From an uncultured Eudoraea sp. (GTDB lineage: Bacteria; Bacteroidota; Bacteroidia; Flavobacteriales; Flavobacteriaceae): a stretch of 64,000 nucleotides of DNA. How positions within the stretch are numbered: position 1 is the stretch's first letter; every line of letters begins with the position of its first letter. Positions 35,950 to 45,317 of the stretch are shown here, piece by piece. The DNA lies in assembly GCF_947490415.1 (NCBI RefSeq), contig NZ_CANLGX010000001.1:372001-436000 (forward strand). Direction: 5' to 3'. The notes under the pieces were generated by a model. That model made no database searches. It was not told the origin of the DNA and saw nothing but the letters and a program-made list of their open reading frames with translations. Made by a program: the position numbers and the translations under genes.

Positions 35950-37095
35950 ATGGTACGTAATTTTTTTCTATTTGCTTTAATACTGTTCTGTACAGGTTTA
36001 AAAGCACAAATAACACAAGAGATTTTTGAATCTTTTAAACTGCAGGAGAGAAGGGATGTGAAATATTATATCCCAGAAGATTACAGCCCTGAGAAAAAAT
36101 ATCCTTTAGTGGTTGTTCTCGACGGAGAATACCTTTTTGATCAGGTAGTTGCAAATTCTAAATTTTATAGCACTTTTCAAGGAACTCCAGAGACCATAAT
36201 TGTTGGTGTTTTCCAGAAAGAAAATGATTTGAGATGGGAAGATTGCGCCTTTGAGGAAGACTCCGGACTTCCTGCAGAAAAAGGGAAATTATTTTTTGAA
36301 TTTCTAGGGATGGAACTGATTCCTTACCTTAAAACAACTTACAATACAGCTCCTTTCACCATGTTTGTTGGTTATGATATTACGGCAAATTTTGGGAATT
36401 ATTATTTATTCAAAGAAAAATCGCTCTTTAATGCATTCATTAGCATATCGCCCTATCTGGCACCTGAAATGGAGAACCGAGTACCGGCAAGACTTAGTGA
36501 AATAAATCAGCAAATTTTTTATCATTTAATTGTTGGTGGAGAAAAGAATGATAGCAGAAATGCAATCCTGCAAATGGACAAGGCATTAAAAAGCATAGAT
36601 AAAGTAGGTTTCAATTATCGTTTTGATGAATACCCTACGGCCAATGAGGTATCTATAGTAACCTATGGGATTGGGAAAGCCTGGGGAAGTATGTTTGAAA
36701 TGTTTAAACCAATTAGTCCAAAGGAATACAAAGAAAATATCCTTACATCTGAAGAACCCGTTTACAAATATTTAGATGATAAATATAATTCTATTGAAGA
36801 ATTATTTGGGTTCAGGAAAGAAGTTGAATTAAATGATATTATGGCCATATATGCGGCAAGCAGGAAAAAAGATGATTTTGAGTCTTTAAAACCCCTGTCG
36901 GAATTGTGTAAAGAAGAATTTCCGGGTACAATGCTTGGATTCTACTTTGAAGGAGAATATTATGAAGAATTAGGAGAGGGCAAAAAAGCATTGCGAACTT
37001 TTGAGAAAGCCTTTGCGATGGAAGAGATCGATTTTCTGACAAAAGAAATGGCTTTGGAAAAAATGGACGCTTTAAAAGCAGACTTTGGCTTTTAA
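35950..37095 (+). CDS. Secreted esterase-like protein, esterase D fold, lacking the serine nucleophile
   Basis: A 381-residue protein with a signal peptide (residues 1-19, ending GLKAQ) and an alpha/beta-hydrolase domain like esterase D/FrsA-type (KYPLVVVLDGEYLFD, PETIIVGVFQKE). The segment expected to hold the Gly-x-Ser-x-Gly elbow reads MFVGYDITANFGNYYLF: Asp143 replaces the nucleophile Ser. The C terminus (KPLSELCKEEFPGTMLGFYFEGEYYEELGEGKKALRTFEKAF) looks like a TPR helical pair. It may be a non-catalytic or altered hydrolase. It is 27 bases after the membrane gene and upstream of radA. Confidence 0.72.
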   Translation: MVRNFFLFALILFCTGLKAQITQEIFESFKLQERRDVKYYIPEDYSPEKKYPLVVVLDGEYLFDQVVANSKFYSTFQGTPETIIVGVFQKENDLRWEDCAFEEDSGLPAEKGKLFFEFLGMELIPYLKTTYNTAPFTMFVGYDITANFGNYYLFKEKSLFNAFISISPYLAPEMENRVPARLSEINQQIFYHLIVGGEKNDSRNAILQMDKALKSIDKVGFNYRFDEYPTANEVSIVTYGIGKAWGSMFEMFKPISPKEYKENILTSEEPVYKYLDDKYNSIEELFGFRKEVELNDIMAIYAASRKKDDFESLKPLSELCKEEFPGTMLGFYFEGEYYEELGEGKKALRTFEKAFAMEEIDFLTKEMALEKMDALKADFGF

Positions 37096-37156
37096 AACAA
37101 TACCGCTGTATTATTTTTTATTTGATATGGAATGATATTTAAAGTATCAACATTCT

Positions 37157-37187
37157 TTTGATTTTTATAGTAACCACAATATCTTTA
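37157..37187 (+). promoter_or_regulatory. Promoter of radA
   Basis: TTTG (37157-37160), exactly 19 bases, then TATCTTTA (37180-37187), matching TTTG-N19-TAnnTTTG except for the last base. The radA ATG is 23 bases downstream. Confidence 0.6.
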
Positions 37188-37209
37188 GCCAAAACCAGCT
37201 TAGGTGCAA

Positions 37210-38571
37210 ATGGCTAAAACGAAAACAGCTTTTTTTTGTCAGAATTGCGGCACACAATATGCCAAATGGGTGGGACAATGTGGTGCCTGTAAAGAATGGA
37301 ATACCATCGTAGAAGAAGTAATCCAAAAAGATAATGATATTCCCTGGCGAAGCGCCAAAGATACTAAGACAATTACTTCCAAGCCCGTTCTTGTTGGTCA
37401 GATCAATACTTCCAGGGAATTTAGACTAGACATTTGCGATAAAGAATTTAATAGGGTTTTAGGCGGAGGTTTGGTCCCTGGTTCACTGATTCTACTCGGT
37501 GGAGAACCCGGTATTGGTAAAAGCACATTGCTGCTGCAAATTGCATTAAGACTCAACTTAAGGACCTTATACGTTTCGGGCGAGGAAAGTCTGAAGCAAA
37601 TAAAAATGAGAGCTGAGAGGATTCATCCGAATAATCAGACCTGCTACATACTTACCGAAACCAAAACCCAAAATATTTTTAAACAGATAAATGATATTGC
37701 ACCCGATATAATAGTCATTGATTCAATTCAGACGCTCCACTCAGATTATATAGAATCTTCCGCGGGTAGTATATCTCAAATTCGTGAATGTGCTGCAGAA
37801 CTTATAAGGTTTGCAAAAGAAACGAATACACCTGTTATCTTAATAGGGCATATTACGAAGGATGGAAATATTGCAGGGCCTAAGATTTTGGAACATATGG
37901 TAGATACTGTCCTGCAATTCGAAGGCGATCGCAATTATGTTTACAGAATTTTACGGGCGCTGAAGAATAGATTTGGTTCAACAGCAGAGCTGGGAATTTA
38001 TGAAATGCAGGGAGATGGTCTTAGGGAGGTAAATAATCCATCGGAAGTATTGCTTTCAAAAAGTGATTCGGGACTTAGCGGAACAGCCATTGCTTCAACG
38101 GTAGAAGGCATGCGGCCTTTGATGATAGAAATTCAGGCTTTAGTGAGTTCAGCAGTCTATGGTACTCCTCAACGCTCTACCACTGGATATAATGCTAAAC
38201 GGCTGAATATGTTATTGGCTGTTTTAGAAAAAAGAGCGGGTTTTAGACTAGGGGCAAAAGATGTTTTTTTAAATATTACGGGGGGCATAACCGTAGACGA
38301 TCCGGCTATAGATCTTGCAGTAATCGCTGCTATTTTGTCCAGCAATGCAGATATTCCAATTGAGAAAAATGTATGTTTTGCGGCAGAAATAGGCCTGGCC
38401 GGAGAAATAAGACCTGTGCAAAGAGTGGAACAAAGAATTCTTGAAGCCGATAAACTTGGGTTTTCTATAATTTTTGTTTCAAAGAATAATAAAATTGCAC
38501 TTAAGAATACAAAAATAAATATTGAATTGGTCTCTAAAATTGAGGATGTGGTTAACAAACTCTTTAATTAA
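37210..38571 (+). CDS. radA: DNA repair protein RadA
   Basis: A 453-residue RecA-like helicase/branch-migration factor. The N-terminal zinc finger is Cys10, Cys13, Cys24 and Cys27, the Walker A is GGEPGIGKST (97-106), and the family signature KNRFG is present in ALKNRFGSTAEL. The C-terminal Lon-like domain contains GGITVDDPAIDLAV. The start is ATG at 37210; an in-frame GTG lies 6 bases upstream. It is preceded by a good Bacteroidetes promoter. Confidence 0.96.
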   Translation: MAKTKTAFFCQNCGTQYAKWVGQCGACKEWNTIVEEVIQKDNDIPWRSAKDTKTITSKPVLVGQINTSREFRLDICDKEFNRVLGGGLVPGSLILLGGEPGIGKSTLLLQIALRLNLRTLYVSGEESLKQIKMRAERIHPNNQTCYILTETKTQNIFKQINDIAPDIIVIDSIQTLHSDYIESSAGSISQIRECAAELIRFAKETNTPVILIGHITKDGNIAGPKILEHMVDTVLQFEGDRNYVYRILRALKNRFGSTAELGIYEMQGDGLREVNNPSEVLLSKSDSGLSGTAIASTVEGMRPLMIEIQALVSSAVYGTPQRSTTGYNAKRLNMLLAVLEKRAGFRLGAKDVFLNITGGITVDDPAIDLAVIAAILSSNADIPIEKNVCFAAEIGLAGEIRPVQRVEQRILEADKLGFSIIFVSKNNKIALKNTKINIELVSKIEDVVNKLFN

Positions 38572-38650
38572 AAGAACTTTTAAAATATCCTTATTTAGCC
38601 TAAAAATTTATCCAACCTATAAATAATGATATACGCACTTAAAAATAAAA

Positions 38651-39691
38651 TTAAGGCGCCGGATCAGGTATATTATTGTGAATAGATTCAATCCCCTTTA
38701 TTAACTCATCAGAGAGATCAACTTCAATACTGGATATATTTTCCTCCAGTTGTTTCATGGACGTTGCACCAATAATATTGCTGGTTACAAATGGTCTTGA
38801 ATTTACAAATGCAAGTGCCATTTTGGTAAGTGAAAGATTATGCTCCTGGGCTAGTTTGTAATATTCCTGAGTAGCCCGGCTTGCATTGTCACTGATGTAG
38901 CGGTTATATGCCGGAAATAAGGTAATCCTGGCGTTGGCAGGCTTCATGCCTCCCATATACTTTCCACTAAGAACTCCAAATCCCAAAGGAGAATAGGCTA
39001 GGAGGCCAATATTTTCTCGTATTGAAATTTCTGAAAGCCCCACTTCAAACTGGCGGTTTAATAAATTATATGGATTTTGAATGGTAATCATTCTGGGTAA
39101 GCTGGAGTGCACTTTACTTTCCTCTAAAAAACGCATGGTTCCCCATGGGGTTTCGTTGGAAAGTCCTACATGTCTTATTTTACCTTCACTAATCAGTTCC
39201 CTCAGGGTTTCCAATACCTGGTGAATATTATCTTGCCAATGATCTGTCAGATCATGTTTATAACCTCTTTTTCCAAAATAGTTGGTAGCACGCTCCGGCC
39301 AATGCAATTGATATAAATCTATATAATCTGTTTGAAGTCGTTCCAAACTTCCTTCAACGGCTTCAATTAAGGATTCCCTTCTAAAACCTGTTGATCTGAT
39401 AAACTTAGTGAAATCGGCCTTCCCCGCAATCTTGGTTCCTAGAATAATCTTGTCTCTGTTCCCTGTTTTTTTAAACCAGTTGCCAATAATTTTTTCGGTA
39501 TCAGCATATCTGTCGGGATGTGCCGGAATAGGGTAAAGTTCCGCGGTGTCAAAAAAGTTTATTCCCTTATCAACTGCATAATCCATTTGCTGATGTCCTT
39601 CCTCTTCGGAATTCTGACGGCCCCAGGTCATTGTGCCTAGACAAATCTTACTAACTTCTAAATCCGTATGAGGTAATTTTTTATATATCAT
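38651..39691 (-). CDS. Aldo/keto reductase, Tas-like
   Basis: A 346-residue NADP(H)-dependent (beta/alpha)8 reductase of the Tas/YajO subgroup. Catalytic tetrad positions are visible: Asp and Tyr in FFDTAELYPIP, Lys in ILGTKIAGKA, and His in LYQLHWPERATNYFGKRGY. The C-terminal IIGATSMKQLEENI binds the cofactor. The in-frame TTG at 39697 is less likely than the ATG at 39691. The native substrate is not known. No terminator is apparent between it and radA (80 bases, convergent). Confidence 0.88.
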   Translation of the reverse strand: MIYKKLPHTDLEVSKICLGTMTWGRQNSEEEGHQQMDYAVDKGINFFDTAELYPIPAHPDRYADTEKIIGNWFKKTGNRDKIILGTKIAGKADFTKFIRSTGFRRESLIEAVEGSLERLQTDYIDLYQLHWPERATNYFGKRGYKHDLTDHWQDNIHQVLETLRELISEGKIRHVGLSNETPWGTMRFLEESKVHSSLPRMITIQNPYNLLNRQFEVGLSEISIRENIGLLAYSPLGFGVLSGKYMGGMKPANARITLFPAYNRYISDNASRATQEYYKLAQEHNLSLTKMALAFVNSRPFVTSNIIGATSMKQLEENISSIEVDLSDELIKGIESIHNNIPDPAP

Positions 39692-39765
39692 AAGCAAACA
39701 CTATTCTTTTTTGGCCCCACAAATTTAACAATTCCCACGTTTACATTTTGGTAAGAATCCTTTAA

Positions 39766-40530
39766 TTATTCATGCAATTCAATCAGAATCGGGCAATGAT
39801 CACTGTGTTTTGCTTCCGAAAGTATAACAGAACGCTTTAGTCTATGTTCCAGAGAACGACTTACCATACCATAATCCAGACGCCATCCTTTATTATTATT
39901 GCGGGCATTTGCCCTGTAACTCCACCAGGTATAATGATGTGGTTCTTTGTTAAAAAAACGAAAGCTGTCTATAAACCCGCTTTCAATAAAACTACCAATC
40001 CATTCCCGTTCAACCGGTAAAAATCCCGATACATTTTTGTTTCTCACCGGATCGTGAATATCAATTGCCTGATGGCAAATATTGTAATCCCCGCAAATAA
40101 CAAGGTTAGGGTAATCTGTTTTAATTCTATTTATATACGACTGCAGATCCGCCATATATTGCAATTTCAGATCCAATCTGGCCAGATTGGTACCTGAAGG
40201 AAGGTACATACTCATAATAGAAACTCCATCAAAGTCTGCTCTGAGGTTCCTGCCCTCAAAATCCATATAGTCTATTCCTGTCCCATATTCTACATGGTTA
40301 GGCTTCTGCTTAGACAAAATCGCTACTCCACTATATCCTTTCTTTTGGGCACTAAACCAATGATTATGAACATATCCGTTTTGTTCAAAGATGGATAGAT
40401 CCAATTGTTCTTTCATGGCTTTGATTTCCTGAAGGCAGATGACATCAGGATCTACCTGATTAAGCCATTCCATAAAACCCTTATTTAAGGCTGCCCTTAT
40501 ACCGTTTACATTGTATGAAACTATTTTCAA
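39766..40530 (-). CDS. xth: Exodeoxyribonuclease III
   Basis: A 254-residue AP endonuclease/3'-5' exonuclease of the Xth family. The catalytic pattern is seen in KIVSYNVNGIRAALNKGF, LQEIKAMKEQ, GYSGVAILSK, GDYNICHQAIDIHDP, WWSYRANARNNNKGWRLDYG and the terminal SDHCPI. Translation starts with TTG at 40530, as no ATG precedes the conserved first residues. Acts in base-excision repair in the cytoplasm. Confidence 0.94.
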   Translation of the reverse strand: MKIVSYNVNGIRAALNKGFMEWLNQVDPDVICLQEIKAMKEQLDLSIFEQNGYVHNHWFSAQKKGYSGVAILSKQKPNHVEYGTGIDYMDFEGRNLRADFDGVSIMSMYLPSGTNLARLDLKLQYMADLQSYINRIKTDYPNLVICGDYNICHQAIDIHDPVRNKNVSGFLPVEREWIGSFIESGFIDSFRFFNKEPHHYTWWSYRANARNNNKGWRLDYGMVSRSLEHRLKRSVILSEAKHSDHCPILIELHE

Positions 40531-40574
40531 ATCAATTTAATTTAATTTCAAAAATAGTGAATGTTTAAAGCAAG

Positions 40575-40604
40575 TTGCAAAGTGTATTTTAATATATAAC
40601 TTAG
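40575..40604 (+). promoter_or_regulatory. Possible promoter for the FecA-like receptor
   Basis: TTG (40575-40577), 19 bases, then TAACTTAG (40597-40604), a one-mismatch TAnnTTTG. The ATG is 53 bases further on; the leader between is very AT-rich with no riboswitch-like structure seen. Confidence 0.35.
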
Positions 40605-40657
40605 GACAATCTCATTAGCATATTTTTTATACTTATTTTTAGACTGAAAATTAATTA

Positions 40658-42736
40658 ATGAAATACTACATTCTATTTTTCATCTTTGTTTCCAATTATT
40701 TTTATGGGTATTCACAGGAATTGGAAAAAGATTCTATTACTTACCTTAAGGAAGTTATTATTTATAATCCAAGTAGAACTAACAAAACTCTTGGAATTAC
40801 CCCATCGACGATTATTCGAGAAAAGGCTTTTCAAAATCACAGTCCGATAGATGTTGCCTCCTCAATAAATCAAATATCGGGAGTTTATCTGCTTTCAGGC
40901 GCGTTAAACACAAATCGTATAACCATTCGAGGTGTGGGTGCACGAACCCCATTTGGCACAGACAAATTGCGCCTATATTTTGAGGATATTCCTGTTACCA
41001 ACGGAAATGGCTTTTCAACAATTGAGGCTTATGATCTGGAAAATCTTACTTCAATGGAGGTGATTAAAGGACCCAAGGGAACTGCCTATGGCACAAACCT
41101 GGGCGGTGCAATACTTCTTAAAACTAAAAAACAAATTAGTAACGGAACTTCTTTTTCCAATAACTTTACCGTAGGTTCTTATGGACTTATTAAAGACAAT
41201 TTAAGTATCACACATTCCACAGATAGTCTGGAGTTTAATTTGCGTTATAACCATTTAAATACTGAAGGCTATAGAGAGAACAGTAACTTTAACCGTGATG
41301 GTTTACTTCTGACAACAGCTGTTAAACTTAACTCCAAGAGTTCAATTGCCATTTTGGCAAATTATATTGACTACACCGCTCAAATACCAAGTTCTTTAGG
41401 AATAACTGCTTTTACGGAAAACCCAAGACAAGCTGCTTTTACATGGAACCAGGCACAGGGATTCGAATCTAATAAATATACACTACTGGGGCTCTCCCAT
41501 AACTATAAAATAAGTAGCAAACTAGAGAATACTACAAGTCTATTTTACTCATATCTAGATCATTATGAAGCCCGTCCCTTTAATATTCTAGATGAGTTTA
41601 CTAATAGTTATGGTTTCAGAACCCAATTTATTGGTCATTTTGGATATCAGGATAGAAAAGCGTCTTACTTATTTGGAGGAGAGCTCTACAAAGATGAATA
41701 CGATTGGGGAACTTATGAGAATTTATATGAGGATAACAATGGAAATGGAAGTCTGCAGGGAAATGAACTTAGCCGCAACAAGGAATACCGAAGACAATTT
41801 AATGCATTTGCCTCTCTGACACTGCCACTCGCCAAAAGATTCAATATGCAACTTGGTATAAACCTAAACAAAACGCATTACGATTACAGAGATTTATTTA
41901 ACACAGGAGAAGCTAATAAGAATGCAAAACGAAATTTTGATCTTATAGTAATGCCGAGTCTGGATTTGGTCTATTCCATAAGTGAAGGGAAACAGGTTTA
42001 TGCAAATATTAGCAGGGGATTCTCTAATCCGGGTTTGGAAGAAACACTTACACCTGAAGGAATAATAAACCCTGAGATAACACAGGAAAAAGGCATAAAT
42101 TATGAGCTCGGCACAAAACTTTTTCTTGCAAGGAACAAACTATGGTTGAACCTGGCTATATTCAGGATGCATATTAATGATTTATTGGTTTCACAGCGTA
42201 TAGGAGAAGATCAATTTGTTGGTAAAAATGCCGGAACTACAAGGCATCAGGGCCTTGAATTAGATGTTAATTATACTATCGATTTAAGCCCTGAATTACA
42301 AATCATTCCTTTTGCAAGTTATACTTTAAGTGATCATAAATTTGTTGATTTTGTAGATGGGGACAATGATTATTCAGGAAACCCTTTAACAGGTGTCCCA
42401 AAGAATAGAATAAATTTGGGACTGCGCTTTAACTATAAAAAGGATTTTTATTGGAATACCACCTATCAATATGTAGATGGTATTTCACTAACAGATGCCA
42501 ATACCCTGTATAGTGAACCCTACAATATTCTAAATACAAGATTGGGTTACAAAAAAGAGATCGTAAAGAATTTTTACATTTCTTTAGATTTGGGCATCAA
42601 TAATATTTTTGATGTTAATTATGCCCAATCTGTATTAATCAATGCAGTAGGATTTGGCGGAACCGAACCTCGCTATTATTACCCAGGGAATGACAGAAAT
42701 TTTTATGTAAGTCTGGGGCTTAAATATCAACTATGA
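40658..42736 (+). CDS. TonB-dependent receptor, siderophore/FecA-type
   Basis: A 692-residue outer-membrane receptor with signal peptide (residues 1-20, ending FYGYSQ) and no carboxypeptidase-regulatory domain. The plug domain has IRGVGARTPFGTDKLRLYFEDIP and MEVIKGPKGTAYGTNLGGAILL; the barrel ends GNDRNFYVSLGLKYQL with a typical TonB_dep_Rec C-terminal beta strand. The length and the GxRxPFG motif are close to FecA-like metal-chelate receptors, so a siderophore or vitamin is the likely cargo, but this is uncertain. It is monocistronic and convergent with glyS. Confidence 0.88.
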   Translation: MKYYILFFIFVSNYFYGYSQELEKDSITYLKEVIIYNPSRTNKTLGITPSTIIREKAFQNHSPIDVASSINQISGVYLLSGALNTNRITIRGVGARTPFGTDKLRLYFEDIPVTNGNGFSTIEAYDLENLTSMEVIKGPKGTAYGTNLGGAILLKTKKQISNGTSFSNNFTVGSYGLIKDNLSITHSTDSLEFNLRYNHLNTEGYRENSNFNRDGLLLTTAVKLNSKSSIAILANYIDYTAQIPSSLGITAFTENPRQAAFTWNQAQGFESNKYTLLGLSHNYKISSKLENTTSLFYSYLDHYEARPFNILDEFTNSYGFRTQFIGHFGYQDRKASYLFGGELYKDEYDWGTYENLYEDNNGNGSLQGNELSRNKEYRRQFNAFASLTLPLAKRFNMQLGINLNKTHYDYRDLFNTGEANKNAKRNFDLIVMPSLDLVYSISEGKQVYANISRGFSNPGLEETLTPEGIINPEITQEKGINYELGTKLFLARNKLWLNLAIFRMHINDLLVSQRIGEDQFVGKNAGTTRHQGLELDVNYTIDLSPELQIIPFASYTLSDHKFVDFVDGDNDYSGNPLTGVPKNRINLGLRFNYKKDFYWNTTYQYVDGISLTDANTLYSEPYNILNTRLGYKKEIVKNFYISLDLGINNIFDVNYAQSVLINAVGFGGTEPRYYYPGNDRNFYVSLGLKYQL

Positions 42737-42747
42737 GCTAAACATTT

Positions 42748-42772
42748 GAATAAGACTTTATTCCGTTTTTTT
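42748..42772 (+). terminator. Weak terminator after the FecA-like receptor
   Basis: A 6-bp stem GAATAA / TTATTC with loop GACT (42748-42763), followed by a run of T with one C interruption. It overlaps the 3' end of glyS, so it can serve only the rightward gene. Confidence 0.45.
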
Positions 42773-44302
42773 CAACCAGTTCCTTATTCCAACTTCATTG
42801 GCTATAGTTTCATTTACAACACCTAAGGCTATTCTGTTCTGTTCCATGGTATCTCTATAGCGAATGGTAACTGTTTCGTCTTCCAGAGTTTGATGATCCA
42901 CGGTAATGCAAAAAGGCGTCCCGGCAGCATCTTGCCTTCTATACCTCCGCCCTACGGCATCTTTTTCATCATAGACCACGTTGAAATCCCATTTAAGATC
43001 ATCAATAATTTTATGCGCTATTTCGGGTAATCCATCCTTTTTAACAAGAGGCAGAACAGCTGCTTTGGTAGGTGCAAGTACCGCCGGAATTTTTAATACC
43101 GTTCGCGTAGTTCCATTCTCTAATTCCTCTTCCTTTAGGGAATTGGAAAAAACAGCAAGAAACATTCTGTCTACACCAATAGAAGTCTCCACTACGTATG
43201 GCACATAATTCTCATTGATCTCCGGATCAAAATACTGCAATTTTTTACCTGAATATTTTTCATGGCTCGCAAGATCAAAATCTGTTCTGGAGTGTATCCC
43301 TTCAAGTTCTTTGAATCCAAACGGAAACTTAAATTCGATGTCAGTTGCAGCATCTGCGTAATGCGCCAGTTTTTCATGATCGTGAAAACGATAATTCTCC
43401 TCACCCATACCCAGCGATAAATGCCACTTCATGCGTAATTCTTTCCACTTTTCATACCATTCTATCTGTGTTCCTGGTTTAATAAAGAATTGCATCTCCA
43501 TTTGTTCAAATTCCCTCATCCTGAATATAAATTGCCTGGCAACAATTTCATTTCTGAATGCCTTACCAATTTGTGCTATCCCAAATGGTATTTTCAGTCG
43601 CCCGGATTTTTGAACATTAAGAAAATTTACAAATATGCCCTGGGCTGTTTCAGGTCTTAAATAAAGATCAGTGGCACTTTCGGCAGAAGCTCCTAATTTT
43701 GTTCCAAACATTAAATTAAATTGTTTAACATCTGTCCAGTTTTTAGACCCTGAAACGGGGCAAACTATTTCCAATTCTTCGATTAAATTCTTAACATCCT
43801 CTAAATCTTCAGCTTCCAAAGATCTGCCCAGGCGTTTAAGTATACTCTGCGCTTTTTCCTGATAGGCCAAAACGCGTGGATTAGTTGTCAGAAATTGGGC
43901 TTTGTCGAATGACTCACCAAATCGTTTTAGAGCTTTTTGAACTTCCTTATCAATTTTTGCTTCAATTTTGGCCACATAGTCCTCAACCAATACATCTGCC
44001 CGATATCTTTTTTTAGAATCTTTGTTATCTATTAGCGGATCATTAAAAGCATCAACATGCCCGGATGCTTTCCAGGTAGTAGGGTGCATAAAAATTGCGG
44101 CATCAATTCCAACAATATTCTCATGCATCTGCACCATGGCCTTCCACCAGTATTCCTTAATGTTTTTTTTAAGTTCTGCTCCGTTCTGAGTATAGTCGTA
44201 TACCGCACTCAAACCATCATATATTTCGCTTGATTGCACCACATAGCCATATTCCTTAGCATGTGAAATTACCTTTCTAAAGATGTCTTCTTGATTTGCC
44301 AT
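42758..44302 (-). CDS. glyS: Glycyl-tRNA synthetase, single-chain (dimeric alpha2) type
   Basis: A 514-residue class II synthetase of the eukaryote/archaeal-like alpha2 type, not the alpha2beta2 GlyQ/GlyS pair. The class II motif 2 region is IGKAFRNEIVARQFIFRMRE, motif 3 is in VVETSIGVDRMFLAVF, and the C-terminal anticodon-binding domain begins near VLAPTKAAVLPLV. The start is ATG at 44302 (MANQEDIFRKVISHAKE). Charges tRNA-Gly in the cytoplasm. Confidence 0.96.
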   Translation of the reverse strand: MANQEDIFRKVISHAKEYGYVVQSSEIYDGLSAVYDYTQNGAELKKNIKEYWWKAMVQMHENIVGIDAAIFMHPTTWKASGHVDAFNDPLIDNKDSKKRYRADVLVEDYVAKIEAKIDKEVQKALKRFGESFDKAQFLTTNPRVLAYQEKAQSILKRLGRSLEAEDLEDVKNLIEELEIVCPVSGSKNWTDVKQFNLMFGTKLGASAESATDLYLRPETAQGIFVNFLNVQKSGRLKIPFGIAQIGKAFRNEIVARQFIFRMREFEQMEMQFFIKPGTQIEWYEKWKELRMKWHLSLGMGEENYRFHDHEKLAHYADAATDIEFKFPFGFKELEGIHSRTDFDLASHEKYSGKKLQYFDPEINENYVPYVVETSIGVDRMFLAVFSNSLKEEELENGTTRTVLKIPAVLAPTKAAVLPLVKKDGLPEIAHKIIDDLKWDFNVVYDEKDAVGRRYRRQDAAGTPFCITVDHQTLEDETVTIRYRDTMEQNRIALGVVNETIANEVGIRNWLKKTE

Positions 44303-44380
44303 CCGGCAAAAATAGAATATTATGGCATTTAATTTTTAAGACTTTGAAATAAAATGGAATAACATTAAAAAAAGTAGCCT

Positions 44381-45277
44381 TTATTTCAATTGAAATTCTG
44401 AAGATGACAGTAGTTTTTCATCTTCAAAAACATTAAGGGTGTAGGTGCCAGGTTCCAACGAACCTTCAGGAATTGTTATAAAATCACATACACTAATATC
44501 ATCTCCGGTGGATATAAGTTCCACCCTTTTACTGTAAATATTTCCATTTACTGAAATAATATTAGCATTGTCTTCTATAACGCCCATATTAGGGCCAAGA
44601 AACTGAAAGTAAATGATCTTTTCATTGTTCACATCATTAGGGTTTCCCATTATAGTTACACATCCTCTTAGCTTTTCAATAGTTGATGCCTTGGTAGTTT
44701 TAATAGGTTTCGCGCTTCTCAGTCTAAAACCACTTCCTTCGGAATTTTGCAATTTTAAATAACTCTTTATTCGCAATTCCTTGTTAAGCTCTTTATTTTT
44801 CTCACGTAACAATGCTTCCGCTTCTGCAAGGGAACTACTTTTGCCCCTTAATTCTTCAATCATTTTGCGAGTCTCCTCATATTTATCGGAGAGTAACATA
44901 TTATTGTACTTAAGAAAATTGTTTTTAAGTTTAAGACTATCGTGTTTTACTTCCAATTCACGAAGCTCTTTCTTGTATTCCTTTAATTTGGCAACGGTAA
45001 AGTTGAGTCTGCCTACAGAATCCAACAGTTGCTGAACACGATATCTGGAATCTTGTAATTCTATTTCGTTTACCTCGTTAAGCGCAGAAAGGCGGTCTAC
45101 TTCAGTCTTCATAAGGGTTAAATCCTTTACAAGCAGCCCTTTTTCATCTTCCAGGTAGTTTATTTGAGTTCTGGATTGGGCATAACTATAGTAGAAAGCA
45201 ATTAATATGCCTATAATTACCGCAACTAATGCAGCAAGTATTATCTTATAGTTAAATTTATTATCTTGAATATCCAT
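44381..45277 (-). CDS. Membrane-anchored coiled-coil protein of unknown function
   Basis: A 298-residue protein. Residues about 10-33 are one membrane helix (IILAALVAVIIGILIAFYYS), residues about 40-175 form a long heptad-rich coiled coil (LEDEKGLLVKDLTLMKTEV onward, Leu/Glu/Lys rich), and residues about 185-298 are a beta-rich domain with conserved-looking SIEKLRGCVTIMGNPND. Similar N-terminally anchored coiled-coil proteins occur in Flavobacteriaceae as hypothetical or chromosome-partitioning-like; I do not recognise a function. It is 78 bases from the glyS start on the same strand and divergent from comF. Confidence 0.7.
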   Translation of the reverse strand: MDIQDNKFNYKIILAALVAVIIGILIAFYYSYAQSRTQINYLEDEKGLLVKDLTLMKTEVDRLSALNEVNEIELQDSRYRVQQLLDSVGRLNFTVAKLKEYKKELRELEVKHDSLKLKNNFLKYNNMLLSDKYEETRKMIEELRGKSSSLAEAEALLREKNKELNKELRIKSYLKLQNSEGSGFRLRSAKPIKTTKASTIEKLRGCVTIMGNPNDVNNEKIIYFQFLGPNMGVIEDNANIISVNGNIYSKRVELISTGDDISVCDFITIPEGSLEPGTYTLNVFEDEKLLSSSEFQLK

Positions 45278-45317
45278 TCAGATAGGCTAAGTAAATAAGA
45301 TTAGGTTTATTAAAGAT

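Noticed and set aside
40531-40657. TPP or cobalamin riboswitch ahead of the FecA-like receptor.
   Set aside because: No conserved riboswitch box or strong structure could be seen in the AT-rich leader; only a promoter-like element is present.
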